Shown here in pieces: positions 1-8,182 of a stretch of DNA of 64,000 nucleotides. Position numbers and translations under genes: made by a program. The DNA is from Pimelobacter simplex (GTDB taxonomy: Bacteria; Actinomycetota; Actinomycetes; Propionibacteriales; Nocardioidaceae): assembly GCF_900114845.1 (NCBI RefSeq), contig NZ_FOUK01000006.1:320048-384047 (forward strand), in the 5' to 3' direction. The notes under the pieces were generated by a model that made no database searches, had not been told where the DNA came from, and was given only the letters and a program-made list of their open reading frames with translations. Position 1 is the stretch's first letter, and every line of letters starts with the position of its first letter.

Positions 1-888
1 AGCAAGCAGGTCAAGGAGTTCCAGGGCTCGATGCAGGCCGAGATCCAGTCGGTGCTCGACCGCGTCGTCGGCCCCGGCAACTCGACCACGACGGTGACCG
101 CGGACCTCGACTTCGACAAGTCCGTCACCGACAGCCGCAAGTACGACGCCCAGACCGGTATCCCGCCGCTGTCGGAGTCGAGGAGCAACGAGACCTACAC
201 CGGCGCGGGTGGCGTCAACGCCAACGGCGTCGGCGGCACGGTCGGCCCCGACGGCCAGATGGATCCCGGCACGACCGGCAACGGCGACTCGGCGTACCGG
301 AACCGCAAGGAGACCAAGGACAACGCGGTCGGCCAGACCGTCGAGCACCGCGAGACGGCGCCCGGCGCGGTCAACAGCCTGCACATCGGCGTGGTCCTCG
401 ACTCCACCGCTGCAGCGGCGATCCAGCCCCAGGTGGTCAAGGACCTGATCAGCAACGCGGTCGGCATCAAGGCCGACCGGGGCGACACGATCGACGTCTC
501 GACGATGCCGTTCGACCGGACCGCCGAGAAGGCGGCCGCGGCCGACCTCGCCGCGGCCAAGGACGCCGACGCGGCCCACCGCCGCAACGCCCTGCTGCGC
601 AACCTCGGCATCGGCGGCGGCATCATCCTGATGCTCCTGCTGGCGTGGCTGCAGGCCCGGCGCCGCGCGGCGGCCCGGGACGAGGCGCGGTCGTACCTGG
701 TCGAGCAGCTCCGGAGCGATGCCGCGAACCGCACGGCCGCCCTGGAGTCGCCGGCCCTGGCCGCGCTCGAGGCCGCCGAGCAGGACGAGGACGAGTCGCT
801 GCGCGACGAGCTCATCGCCCTGGTCGAGAAGCAGCCCGAGGACGTCGCCGCGCTGCTGCGCGGCTGGCTCGTGGAGCCGCGCCCGTGA
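1..888 (+). CDS. fliF: Flagellar MS-ring protein FliF, C-terminal part (5' end outside window)
   Basis: The reading frame is open from the first base, so the start lies upstream of the window. About 295 residues remain. They comprise the end of the periplasmic ring-building region, a polar variable stretch, one transmembrane segment near window residues 200-217 (NLGIGGGIILMLLLAW) and a charged cytoplasmic tail that in FliF binds FliG. FliF forms the MS ring that houses the export gate and carries the rotor. The stop TGA overlaps the GTG of fliG. Family assignment rests on the C-terminal layout and on the operon; the region is too divergent for a motif-only call. Confidence 0.9.
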   Translation, partial: SKQVKEFQGSMQAEIQSVLDRVVGPGNSTTTVTADLDFDKSVTDSRKYDAQTGIPPLSESRSNETYTGAGGVNANGVGGTVGPDGQMDPGTTGNGDSAYRNRKETKDNAVGQTVEHRETAPGAVNSLHIGVVLDSTAAAAIQPQVVKDLISNAVGIKADRGDTIDVSTMPFDRTAEKAAAADLAAAKDADAAHRRNALLRNLGIGGGIILMLLLAWLQARRRAAARDEARSYLVEQLRSDAANRTAALESPALAALEAAEQDEDESLRDELIALVEKQPEDVAALLRGWLVEPRP

Positions 889-1916
889 CGATCATCGCCG
901 CCCCCTCGTCCGCCATCGTCCAGCTCGGCGTCCGCAAGGCCGCCATCCTGCTCATCCAGCTCGGCAAGGAGCGCGCCGCCCAGGTGATGGCGCACCTCAG
1001 CGACGCCGAGGTCGAGAGCATCTCCGCCGAGATCGCCCGGCTGGACGCCGTCTCCGCGTCCGAGACCGAGCAGGTGCTGAGCGAGTTCCACGACCTCGCC
1101 ACCGCCCACGCCCACGTCACGCAGGGCGGCTTCAACTTCGCCCAGCAGCTGCTGGAGCAGTCGCTCGGGCCGGAGCGGGCCAAGGAGATCATGGAGCGGC
1201 TGCACGCGGCCGCCGTCCAGATGCCGTTCCAGTTCCTGCACCGGGCGGATCCCGCTCAGCTGCGGGGATTCATCGCCGACGAGCACCCCCAGGTGATCGC
1301 GCTGGTGCTCGCCCACATGGCCGCCGACAAGGCGTCCCTGCTGCTCAGCGGGCTGCCCGCGCACCAGCAGGCCGTCGTCGCGCACCGGATCGCCGTGATG
1401 GACCGCACCTCCCCCGAGATCGTGCGCACGGTCGAGAGCGTCCTGGAGCGCAAGCTCTCGTCGATGCTCCAGCCGGCCGAGGTCTCGCGGGTCGGCGGCG
1501 TCGACCCCCTGGTCAACATCATCAACCGCTCGGACCGGCCGACGGAGCGGCAGATCGTCGAAGGACTCGAGGGTCTCGACCCGTCGCTCGCCGACGAGGT
1601 CAAGAGCCGGATGTTCATGTTCGAGGACATCGTCGGCCTCGACGACCGGTCGGTGCAGCAGGTGCTGCGCCAGGTCGACACGGCCGAGCTCGCGCTGGCG
1701 CTCAAGGGCGTCAGCGAGGCGGTCCGCACCAAGATCACCGCGAACCTGTCCGAGCGCGCCGCGGAGAACCTCCTCGAGGAGGTCGAGCTGCTCGGCGCCG
1801 TCCGCCTGGCCCAGGTCGAGGAGGCCCAGCAGGGCGTCATCCGCACCATCCGCCAGCTCGAGGAGCAGGGCCAGATCATGGTCCGGCGAGGGAACGACGA
1901 TGAGTTCATCGTCTGA
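885..1916 (+). CDS. fliG: Flagellar motor switch protein FliG
   Basis: FliG is the rotor protein that sits on FliF and contacts MotA to convert ion flow into torque. The GTG start overlaps the fliF stop (GTGA) and gives 343 residues, the normal family length. The N-terminal region (LGVRKAAILLIQLGKERAAQV) matches the FliF-binding domain. The middle domain contains the EHPQ motif (IADEHPQVIALVLAHM) used for FliM contact, and the C-terminal domain has the charged torque helix region (EDIVGLDDRSVQQVLRQVD). The gene overlaps fliH by 17 bases, suggesting translational coupling. Confidence 0.96.
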   Translation: MTIIAAPSSAIVQLGVRKAAILLIQLGKERAAQVMAHLSDAEVESISAEIARLDAVSASETEQVLSEFHDLATAHAHVTQGGFNFAQQLLEQSLGPERAKEIMERLHAAAVQMPFQFLHRADPAQLRGFIADEHPQVIALVLAHMAADKASLLLSGLPAHQQAVVAHRIAVMDRTSPEIVRTVESVLERKLSSMLQPAEVSRVGGVDPLVNIINRSDRPTERQIVEGLEGLDPSLADEVKSRMFMFEDIVGLDDRSVQQVLRQVDTAELALALKGVSEAVRTKITANLSERAAENLLEEVELLGAVRLAQVEEAQQGVIRTIRQLEEQGQIMVRRGNDDEFIV

Positions 1917-2556
1917 GGCGGCCCTGCCGCTCCCCGAGCTGCGGGTCGGCACGTGGACCCGGCTCGGCAGCAGCAACGTCCTCGGCGACCCGGTCACCGA
2001 GTCGCTGCTGGGCGGGATCGCCGCCGAGGCGCGCGACGCCGCCCGCGCCCAGGGGTACGCCGTCGGCTGGGCCGAGGGACGTCGTGCGGCGGCCGCGGAG
2101 GCGGCCGTCGAGGAAGCCCGTCGCGTCGCCCTCCACACGGAGGCCGAGACGCGGCGCGAGGACGAGCACCGGGCGGCGCTCGACGCGCTGGGCGGGGCCG
2201 CCGAGCAGGTCAGGGGGCTGCTCGACGACCTCGCCCGCGCGATCGAGGCCCAGGCCGTCGACCTGGCGTGGTCGCTGACCACCACGGTGCTCGGCCTCCA
2301 GGTCGCGAAGATGGGACCTCAGGACGTGGTCGCCCGCGTCCTGCAGGTGCTCCCGCCCGCCCCGGTCGGGACGGTCCGGCTGCACCCGTCGGTCGCCGGG
2401 TCGTCCGCCGCCCAGGACCTCCTGTCCCGCGGCCTCGACGTCGTCGCCGACGCCGGCCTCGGCTCCGCCGACGCGGTGGTCGAGGCGGTCGACGGCAGCG
2501 TCGTCGACCTGCGCGTGCGCGAGGCCATGGCGCGGGTCCGGGAGGTCCTCGCATGA
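1900..2556 (+). CDS. fliH: Flagellar export ATPase regulator FliH
   Basis: This 218-residue protein lies between fliG and fliI, the usual place of FliH, the stator-like partner that regulates the FliI ATPase and links it to the C ring. An Ala/Glu/Arg-rich helical segment (about residues 35-95) resembles the FliH coiled coil, and the C-terminal half (VDLAWSLTTTVLGLQVAKM and onward) resembles the V-ATPase E/FliH C-terminal domain. Sequence similarity in this family is low, so the call depends partly on context. Its stop overlaps the fliI ATG by 4 bases. Confidence 0.85.
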   Translation: MSSSSEAALPLPELRVGTWTRLGSSNVLGDPVTESLLGGIAAEARDAARAQGYAVGWAEGRRAAAAEAAVEEARRVALHTEAETRREDEHRAALDALGGAAEQVRGLLDDLARAIEAQAVDLAWSLTTTVLGLQVAKMGPQDVVARVLQVLPPAPVGTVRLHPSVAGSSAAQDLLSRGLDVVADAGLGSADAVVEAVDGSVVDLRVREAMARVREVLA

Positions 2557-3869
2557 GCGTCGACGCCGCTGTCCGCGGCCGGCTCCTGACCGCCGCCGCG
2601 CCGCTGCACCTCGGGACCGTCAGCGAGATCGTCGGCCTGCACCTCGACGTCCGCGGACTCCCGCAGGCCGCGGTCGGTGACCTGCTGGAGGTCCGCACCG
2701 CCCAGGGGCCGCTGCTCGTCGAGATCGCGGCGCTGCGTCCCGGCGTCGCCACCTGCCTGCCCCTCGGCTCCACGACCGGCGTCCGCGTCGGCGACCACGT
2801 CCGGACGACGGGCGGCCCGCTCCGCGTCCACGTCGGCGAGGCCCTGCTCGGCCGCGTGCTCGACGGCCTCGGCCGTCCGGTCGACGGCGGCCCGGCTCTC
2901 GACACCCTGCCCGGCCTGGAGACCGTGCCGACCGAGAACGCCGCTCCCGACGCGCTCACCCGGCCGCGGATCACCGTGCCGCTCGGCCTCGGCGTCCGCT
3001 CGCTCGACGCGCTCGTCCCCGTCGGCCGCGGCCAGCGGATCGGCATCATGGCCGGCTCCGGCGTCGGCAAGTCGTCGCTGCTGTCGATGATCGCCCGCGG
3101 CACCGATGCCGCCGTCAACGTCATCGCACTCGTCGGTGAGCGCGGCCGCGAGGTCCGGGAGTTCCTCGACGGCGACCTCGGTCCCGAGGGGCTCGCGCAC
3201 TCGGTCGTCGTCGTCGCGACGTCCGACGCACCGGCCGTCGAGCGGCTCCGCGCCGCCTCCACCGCGACCCGGATCGCCGAGTGGTTCCGCGACGCCGGCC
3301 GCGACGTCGTGCTGATGATGGACTCCCTCACCCGCGTGGCCATGGCCCAGCGCGAGATCGGCCTGTCCGCGGGCGAGCCGCCCGCCACCCGCGGCTACCC
3401 GCCCAGCGTCTTCGGCCTGCTGCCGCGCCTCCTGGAGCGCGCCGGCACCTCGGCGACCGGCTCGATCACCGGGATCTACACGGTCCTCGTCGAGGGCGAC
3501 GACCTGCAGGACCCCATCGGCGACACCGCCCGCTCGATCCTGGACGGTCACGTCGTCCTCTCCCGCGAGCTCGCCACGGCGGGCCACTTCCCCGCCGTCG
3601 ACGTGCTCGAGTCGATCTCCCGCGTGCACGGTGCCGTGACGACGCCCGAGCAGCGCGAGAACGCCACCCGCCTGCGCCGGATGCTCGCCGCCCACCGCTC
3701 CGTGCGCGAGCTCGTCGAGATCGGTGCCTACGTCGCGGGCGCCGATGCCGACGCCGACGCGGCCCTGGCCCGGCTGCCCCGCATCGAGGAGTTCCTGCGC
3801 CAGTCGCTCGACGACCTCACGCCCCCGGCCACCACCTGGGACCGGCTTGCCGCCGTGGTGGCCCCGTGA
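2553..3869 (+). CDS. fliI: Flagellum-specific ATP synthase FliI
   Basis: FliI is the hexameric ATPase that unfolds and feeds substrates to the flagellar type III export gate. The protein has 438 residues. It carries a Walker A motif (MAGSGVGKSSLL), a Walker B strand (DVVLMMDSLTRVAMAQREIG) and the F1-beta-like stretch SAGEPPATRGYPPSVFGLLPRLLERAG. The C-terminal helical domain (RRMLAAHRSVRELVEIGAY) is present. The ATG at 2553 overlaps the fliH stop, so the longer upstream open frame is not used. Confidence 0.97.
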   Translation: MSVDAAVRGRLLTAAAPLHLGTVSEIVGLHLDVRGLPQAAVGDLLEVRTAQGPLLVEIAALRPGVATCLPLGSTTGVRVGDHVRTTGGPLRVHVGEALLGRVLDGLGRPVDGGPALDTLPGLETVPTENAAPDALTRPRITVPLGLGVRSLDALVPVGRGQRIGIMAGSGVGKSSLLSMIARGTDAAVNVIALVGERGREVREFLDGDLGPEGLAHSVVVVATSDAPAVERLRAASTATRIAEWFRDAGRDVVLMMDSLTRVAMAQREIGLSAGEPPATRGYPPSVFGLLPRLLERAGTSATGSITGIYTVLVEGDDLQDPIGDTARSILDGHVVLSRELATAGHFPAVDVLESISRVHGAVTTPEQRENATRLRRMLAAHRSVRELVEIGAYVAGADADADAALARLPRIEEFLRQSLDDLTPPATTWDRLAAVVAP

Positions 3870-4306
3870 GCCGCCGGGTGCACCGCGACGACCGCGGGCT
3901 CGCCGCCGTGGCGCGGGTCCGCGGCGTGCGCGAGACCGACAGCCGGATCGGCCTGCAGCACGTGCTCGGCGAGCAGGCGGCCGTCACCGCCCGCCTCACC
4001 GCGCTCGAGACCGGCCTCGGCGCGGCCGCCGTCCCTGCGACGACGACGCCGGGAGCGCTCCTCGCGATGCGCACGATGCTCGCCGGCACCGGCGTCCTCA
4101 TCGGCGAGACCCGGGCCGCCGCCGCGACCGCGCAGGTCGTCAGCGACGAGGCCCGGTCCCGCTGGGGCGCCGACAAGGCCCGGCTCACCGCGGTCGAGCA
4201 CCTGCTGGAGCGGCGCGCCGCCCGCCGTCGTACCGAGGCGGAGCGGGCAGCGGCGCGCGAGGCCGACGACCTCGCCGCCCAGCGCTGGATGCGGGGACCG
4301 CGATGA
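3866..4306 (+). CDS. fliJ: Flagellar export chaperone/stalk FliJ
   Basis: This 146-residue, Arg/Ala/Glu-rich, almost wholly helical protein lies directly behind fliI, with the GTG start overlapping the fliI stop by 4 bases. Size, predicted coiled-coil character (VSRRVHRDDRGLAAVARVRG at the start and a basic RRAARRRTEAERAAAREADD stretch near the end) and position fit FliJ, the central stalk of the FliI ring that couples ATP hydrolysis and proton-driven export. FliJ sequences diverge strongly, so the identification is mainly positional. Confidence 0.8.
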   Translation: MSRRVHRDDRGLAAVARVRGVRETDSRIGLQHVLGEQAAVTARLTALETGLGAAAVPATTTPGALLAMRTMLAGTGVLIGETRAAAATAQVVSDEARSRWGADKARLTAVEHLLERRAARRRTEAERAAAREADDLAAQRWMRGPR

Positions 4307-5277
4307 GCATCGACCTCGTCACCGCCCGGATCAGCGAGATCCAGGCCCGCCTCGCCCAGCTCGCGCCGGTGCGCGGCACGTCGGCCTCGGCGGGGGGCTT
4401 CTCGACCGAACTGGCCGCAGCCACGGGGGCGCCGGGCGGTTCGTCGTCCGGCGCGGGGACCGGCAGCGGGGCCGTCACCGGCGAGGACGTCGTGGTCGAG
4501 GCGCGCAAGTACCTCGGCCTCCCCTACGTCTGGGGCGGCACCGACCCGAAGAAGGGCATGGACTGCTCCGGCCTCGTCCAGGTCGTCTACAAGAGCCTCG
4601 GCTACGACCTGCCGCGCGTCTCGTACCAGCAGGCCGCCGCCGGCCGTCCCGTCGCCAGCATGGCCGAGGCGCAGCCCGGCGACCTGCTCGCCTGGGACAA
4701 CTCCAGCCGCAACAAGGGCGTCGACCACATCGCGATCTACATCGGTGACGGCAAGATGATCGAGGCACCGCGCACCGGGCTGAACATCCGGATCGTCGAC
4801 GTGCCCTCCACGCCGGACGTCATCCGCCGGATCATCGACCAGCCCGCCGCCGCGTCCGGCGTCCTCGGACGCACCGCGAACGCGGCCAGCGGGACGCCGT
4901 ACGCGGGGCTGATCGACGCGGCCGCCGCCCGCACCGGCGTCCCCGCCGCCCTCCTCGCCGCCGTCGCGAAGCAGGAGTCCGGCTTCGACCCGCGCGCCGT
5001 CAGCCCCGCCGGCGCCCAGGGACTGATGCAGCTCATGCCCGGCACCGCCCGCGGGCTCGGCGTCACCGACGCGTTCGACCCGGCGCAGGCCATCGACGGC
5101 GGCGCCCGCCTGCTCCGCTCGCTCCTGGACCGGTTCGGGCGCACCGACCTCGCGCTCGCGGCGTACAACGCGGGGCCGGGGGCGGTCAGCCGGTACGGCG
5201 GGATCCCGCCGTACCCCGAGACGCAGCGGTACGTCCGCAACGTGATGGCCATGGCCGGGGCGGGGGCCGCGGCATGA
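4303..5277 (+). CDS. Bifunctional NlpC/P60 peptidase and lytic transglycosylase, flagellar cell-wall hydrolase
   Basis: This 324-residue protein joins two peptidoglycan-cutting domains. Residues about 60-180 form an NlpC/P60 endopeptidase with catalytic Cys88 in GMDCSGLVQ and His142 in VDHIAIYIG. Residues about 198-320 form a goose-lysozyme/Slt-type transglycosylase with Glu225 in AVAKQESGFDP, the LMQLMPGTARGLGV motif and AAYNAGPGAV. No signal peptide is visible, so export through the flagellar apparatus is possible. The gene lies between fliJ and fliK with a 4-base overlap to fliJ. It probably clears a hole in the wall for rod or hook assembly, the job done in proteobacteria by FlgJ, which has a different catalytic domain. 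The two activities are clear; the flagellar role is inferred. Confidence 0.9.
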   Translation: MSIDLVTARISEIQARLAQLAPVRGTSASAGGFSTELAAATGAPGGSSSGAGTGSGAVTGEDVVVEARKYLGLPYVWGGTDPKKGMDCSGLVQVVYKSLGYDLPRVSYQQAAAGRPVASMAEAQPGDLLAWDNSSRNKGVDHIAIYIGDGKMIEAPRTGLNIRIVDVPSTPDVIRRIIDQPAAASGVLGRTANAASGTPYAGLIDAAAARTGVPAALLAAVAKQESGFDPRAVSPAGAQGLMQLMPGTARGLGVTDAFDPAQAIDGGARLLRSLLDRFGRTDLALAAYNAGPGAVSRYGGIPPYPETQRYVRNVMAMAGAGAAA

Positions 5278-5293
5278 GAGAGGTGGAGAGCCG

Positions 5294-6433
5294 ATGAGCA
5301 TCACGCCGACACCCGTGCTGCCGTTCGCGGCGGCGCCGGGCGCACCACCGGCAGCGGCGGGACCGGGGCCGGGACTGGGGCTGGGACTGGGGCTGGGACT
5401 TGGTTCTGGGTCGGGACAGGCCGCACTGGCCGACCTCCTGGGCGCGCTCACCACCGGCCTGCCCCCGGAGCAGCGCCCCGGCACTGCGACCGAGACCGAG
5501 ACCGACACCGACACCGCGGCTGAGGCGGAGGCTGAGGCCGGCCGTGCCGAGGACACCTTCCTCGGCGCGCTCGCCGCCGCGCTCGGCGTGACGCCGCAGC
5601 CCGCGCCGTCCCTCGCGCCGGGGCCGGCCACCACCGCCACCGGCACCCCCGTCCTGCAGGCGCCGCCGGTCACCTCGGCCACCGTCGCGCCCGCCCCCGA
5701 GACCCCGGCGCCCACCCCGGCGCCGGCCGAGAACGAGGCCGCCCCGGCACCCCCCGCCCCTCCCACGCTGTCGCTGTCGCCCGCCCCACCGCCCGTCCAG
5801 CCGGACGTCGAGCTGAGCGTCGTGCGCCAGGTCTTCCCCGAGGTGACCCGGATCGTGACGTCGACGCCGACGGACCGGCCCGGCACCCAGCGGATCACGC
5901 TCACCCTCCAGCCCGAGCAGCTCGGCGAGGTCCGGGTGACGTTGGTGGTCCGCGACGGCGCGGTGCACGTCCGGCTGGCCGGGGAGTCCGACAACCCCGC
6001 GGTCCAGCGGGCGCTGGCGACGGGGGCGCCCGAGCTGCAGCGGCTCCTGGAGCGGACCGGCGCCGGCGAGGCCCGGGTGCTGGTCCAGCCCCAGGCCCAG
6101 ACCCACGCCCAGCTCCACGCCCGCGAGCCCTTCGGCCTGTCGCTCCCCTCTGCCACCCCGGCCAACCCGGCCAACCCCACCAGCCCGACCACGCCGAGCA
6201 GCCCGGGCACCCCGGACGGCACCGCCCTGGGCGCCGACCCCGGCAGCTCGCATCCGGACCGGCAGAGCCGCCCCGACCCCCAGGACCCCCAGCACCCGCG
6301 GTCCCGCCAGGGCGAGCCGGCCCGGACCACCCCCACCCCGTCGGCCACCACGTCGTCGACCACCACCTCGTCGCCCGCCACGCCGTCCGCCGCCGCGGGC
6401 CGGGGTCCGGGCCACCTCGACCGGACCCTCTGA
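5294..6433 (+). CDS. fliK: Flagellar hook-length control protein FliK
   Basis: This 379-residue protein has the FliK architecture. A long disordered Pro/Ala/Thr/Gly-rich N-terminal ruler region (about 1-170) contains a repeated Gly-Leu tract near residues 25-38. A folded hook domain follows (about 174-275) with the typical strand QRITLTLQPEQLGEVRVTLV. A second disordered Pro/Thr-rich tail closes the protein. FliK measures hook length and switches the FlhB export gate from hook to filament substrates. An RBS-like GAGAGCCG precedes the ATG. The repetitive N-terminal DNA may vary in length by slippage. Confidence 0.88.
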   Translation: MSITPTPVLPFAAAPGAPPAAAGPGPGLGLGLGLGLGSGSGQAALADLLGALTTGLPPEQRPGTATETETDTDTAAEAEAEAGRAEDTFLGALAAALGVTPQPAPSLAPGPATTATGTPVLQAPPVTSATVAPAPETPAPTPAPAENEAAPAPPAPPTLSLSPAPPPVQPDVELSVVRQVFPEVTRIVTSTPTDRPGTQRITLTLQPEQLGEVRVTLVVRDGAVHVRLAGESDNPAVQRALATGAPELQRLLERTGAGEARVLVQPQAQTHAQLHAREPFGLSLPSATPANPANPTSPTTPSSPGTPDGTALGADPGSSHPDRQSRPDPQDPQHPRSRQGEPARTTPTPSATTSSTTTSSPATPSAAAGRGPGHLDRTL

Positions 6434-6442
6434 GGAGACCCC

Positions 6443-6940
6443 ATGCCGATCGATCCGATCACCACGAGCTACGGCGTCACGTCCAACGCCGGGTCCACGA
6501 GCAGCACCCAGGGCTTCGGCGACCAGAAGGTCTTCCTCGAGCTGATGGTCGCCCAGATGCGCTACCAGGACCCGCTCAACCCCACCGACTCCTCGGAGTT
6601 CCTGGCGCAGACCGCCCAGTTCACCGCGCTGGAGAAGATGCAGACCGTCGCCGACCAGACCGCGATGCTCCTGAGCACGCAGCTGGCGTTCGGCGCGAGC
6701 TCGATGATCGGCCAGACCGTGCGCTGGTACGACGCCAAGGGCGTCGAGCAGAGCGGGAAGGTCCAGGGCACGACCTACCTGGCGTCCGGTCCGGTGCTCA
6801 GCGTCGACGGCCACCACGTGCCGATCACCGACGTGATCAGCGTCGGCGACGCGCCGACGATCGAGAAGCCGCCCACCGGCGGCACCGGCAACGGGACCTA
6901 CACCCCGCCCAGCGGCACGCCGCCGACCAAGAACGCCTGA
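6443..6940 (+). CDS. flgD: Flagellar hook-capping scaffold FlgD
   Basis: FlgD caps the growing hook and is needed for polymerisation of FlgE. The 165-residue protein carries the diagnostic N-terminal block FLELMVAQMRYQDPLNPTDS followed by EFLAQTAQFTALEKMQ (residues about 31-70). The C-terminal half is short compared with proteobacterial FlgD and ends in a Pro/Thr/Gly-rich tail. It lies nine bases behind fliK, with a GGAG ribosome-binding site, and precedes flgE, the hook subunit. Confidence 0.95.
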   Translation: MPIDPITTSYGVTSNAGSTSSTQGFGDQKVFLELMVAQMRYQDPLNPTDSSEFLAQTAQFTALEKMQTVADQTAMLLSTQLAFGASSMIGQTVRWYDAKGVEQSGKVQGTTYLASGPVLSVDGHHVPITDVISVGDAPTIEKPPTGGTGNGTYTPPSGTPPTKNA

Positions 6941-6981
6941 CCCCAGCACCCGCAGCACCCCACCGAAGAAGGAGACACACC

Positions 6982-7824
6982 ATGCTTCGCTCGCTCTTCG
7001 CCGGCATCTCCGGCCTCCGCGTCAACCAGACCATGCTCGACGTCACCGGCAACAACATCGCCAACGCCAACACGACGGGCTTCAAGGCCAGCACCACGGT
7101 CTTCTCCGACACCCTGAGCCAGATGCTCACCGCGGCCTCCGGCGGCAACGCCGAGCGCGGTGGCACCAACCCGATCCAGATCGGCCTCGGCGTCCAGCTC
7201 GCCGCGACGTCCACCAACTTCGGCCAGGGCTCGGCGCAGCTGACCGGCCGGCCGACCGACGTGATGCTCCAGGGCGACGGCTTCTTCGTGCTGCGCGACG
7301 GCGCGGAGGACGTCTACACCCGGGCCGGCGCGTTCACCTTCGACCAGACCGGCGTGCTCGTCGCGCCCAACGGCATGCGGGTGCAGGGCTACGCGCTCGA
7401 CGGCGCGGGCCTGCCCACCGGCGGCCTCGTGGACGTCGACCTCAACAGCCTCGCCCTGCCGGCCGGCGTCGAGCTGACGTCGTACTCGATCTCGGCGGAC
7501 GGCAAGGTCCGCGGCGTGTTCTCCGACGGCGTGCAGCGCGACGTCTGCCAGCTCGCGGTGGCCGACTTCAACAACCCGATGGGCCTGGAGAAGATCGGCG
7601 ACACGGCGTACCGCGCCTCGGCCAACTCGGGCCCGGTCGAGCTCGGTGTCGCCGGCCAGGGGCAGCGCGGCCAGATCATGGCCGGCGCGCTGGAGATGTC
7701 GAACGTCGACCTGTCGGCCGAGTTCACGAACCTGATCCTCGCCCAGCGCGGCTTCCAGGCCAGCTCGCGGGTCATCACGACCAGCGACCAGGTCCTCGAG
7801 GAGCTCGTCAACATCAAGCGCTAA
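6982..7824 (+). CDS. flgE: Flagellar hook protein FlgE
   Basis: This 280-residue protein starts with the rod/hook consensus (MLRSLFAGISGLRVNQTMLD, then the VTGNNIANANTTGFK motif) and ends with the coiled-coil terminal segment SNVDLSAEFTNLILAQRGFQ. Those two ends form the axial D0/D1 core of rod and hook proteins. At this length it is a short FlgE with a reduced D2 region, or possibly a FlgF/FlgG-type rod protein; the place directly after flgD favours FlgE. AAGGAGA precedes the ATG. The stop codon TAA is part of the predicted sigma-28 promoter that follows. Confidence 0.9.
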   Translation: MLRSLFAGISGLRVNQTMLDVTGNNIANANTTGFKASTTVFSDTLSQMLTAASGGNAERGGTNPIQIGLGVQLAATSTNFGQGSAQLTGRPTDVMLQGDGFFVLRDGAEDVYTRAGAFTFDQTGVLVAPNGMRVQGYALDGAGLPTGGLVDVDLNSLALPAGVELTSYSISADGKVRGVFSDGVQRDVCQLAVADFNNPMGLEKIGDTAYRASANSGPVELGVAGQGQRGQIMAGALEMSNVDLSAEFTNLILAQRGFQASSRVITTSDQVLEELVNIKR

Positions 7825-7848
7825 AGGACCTCCCTAGGGGGCCGATGA
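7822..7848 (+). promoter_or_regulatory. Sigma-28 (FliA/WhiG-type) promoter before flbD-motA-motB
   Basis: The sequence reads TAAA, 15 bases, GCCGATGA. The FliA/WhiG consensus is TAAA-N15-GCCGATAA, so spacing is exact and 11 of 12 consensus bases match. The TAAA includes the stop codon of flgE. The flbD start lies 58 bases downstream of the -10 element. This suggests that the stator genes can be transcribed as a late class separate from the hook-basal-body operon. The match is read directly; activity is inferred. Confidence 0.8.
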
Positions 7849-7906
7849 GAACACCGGAGAGCCACGGACGGCTCCCCGATCAGTCCACGCACACGGAGGT
7901 GCCGCG

Positions 7907-8182
7907 GTGATCTCGTTGACCCGACTCTCGGGGACCACGTTCCTGCTGAACGCGGACCTGATCGAGCGCGTGGACTGCACGCCCGACACGGTCGTGACCC
8001 TCGTCGACGGCACGAAGTACCTCGTCTCGGAGCCCCTGGACGACGTCCTGGCCGCCGTCGTGGACTACCGCGCGGCGATCGTGGCGCGCGCCGGGCTGCC
8101 CGATGCCGGCACCCTGCCGCCCGTCAGCCCGCGCCCGACCGCCCGGCTCGCCGCCGTGCCCCCGCGAGGAGTCACCCCATGA
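7907..8182 (+). CDS. flbD: FlbD-family flagellar protein
   Basis: This 91-residue protein begins MISLTRLSGTTFLLNADLIE and continues with a TPDTVVTLVDGTKYLVSEPLDDV segment, matching the small FlbD family found beside motA in Gram-positive flagellar operons (SwrD in Bacillus, reported to raise motor power). It is unrelated to the Caulobacter regulator of the same name. The family core ends near residue 60; the remaining Pro/Arg-rich tail is an extension. The GTG start has GGAGG a few bases upstream. The stop overlaps the motA ATG. Confidence 0.88.
   Translation: MISLTRLSGTTFLLNADLIERVDCTPDTVVTLVDGTKYLVSEPLDDVLAAVVDYRAAIVARAGLPDAGTLPPVSPRPTARLAAVPPRGVTP

Noticed and set aside
195..2285. Very long open frames antisense to the flagellar genes (also 3817-6465 minus and similar)
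   Set aside because: They are mirror frames of high-GC coding DNA. Their products are Arg/Ser/Ala-rich without domains, while the plus-strand frames have clear FliG, FliI and NlpC/P60 motifs.
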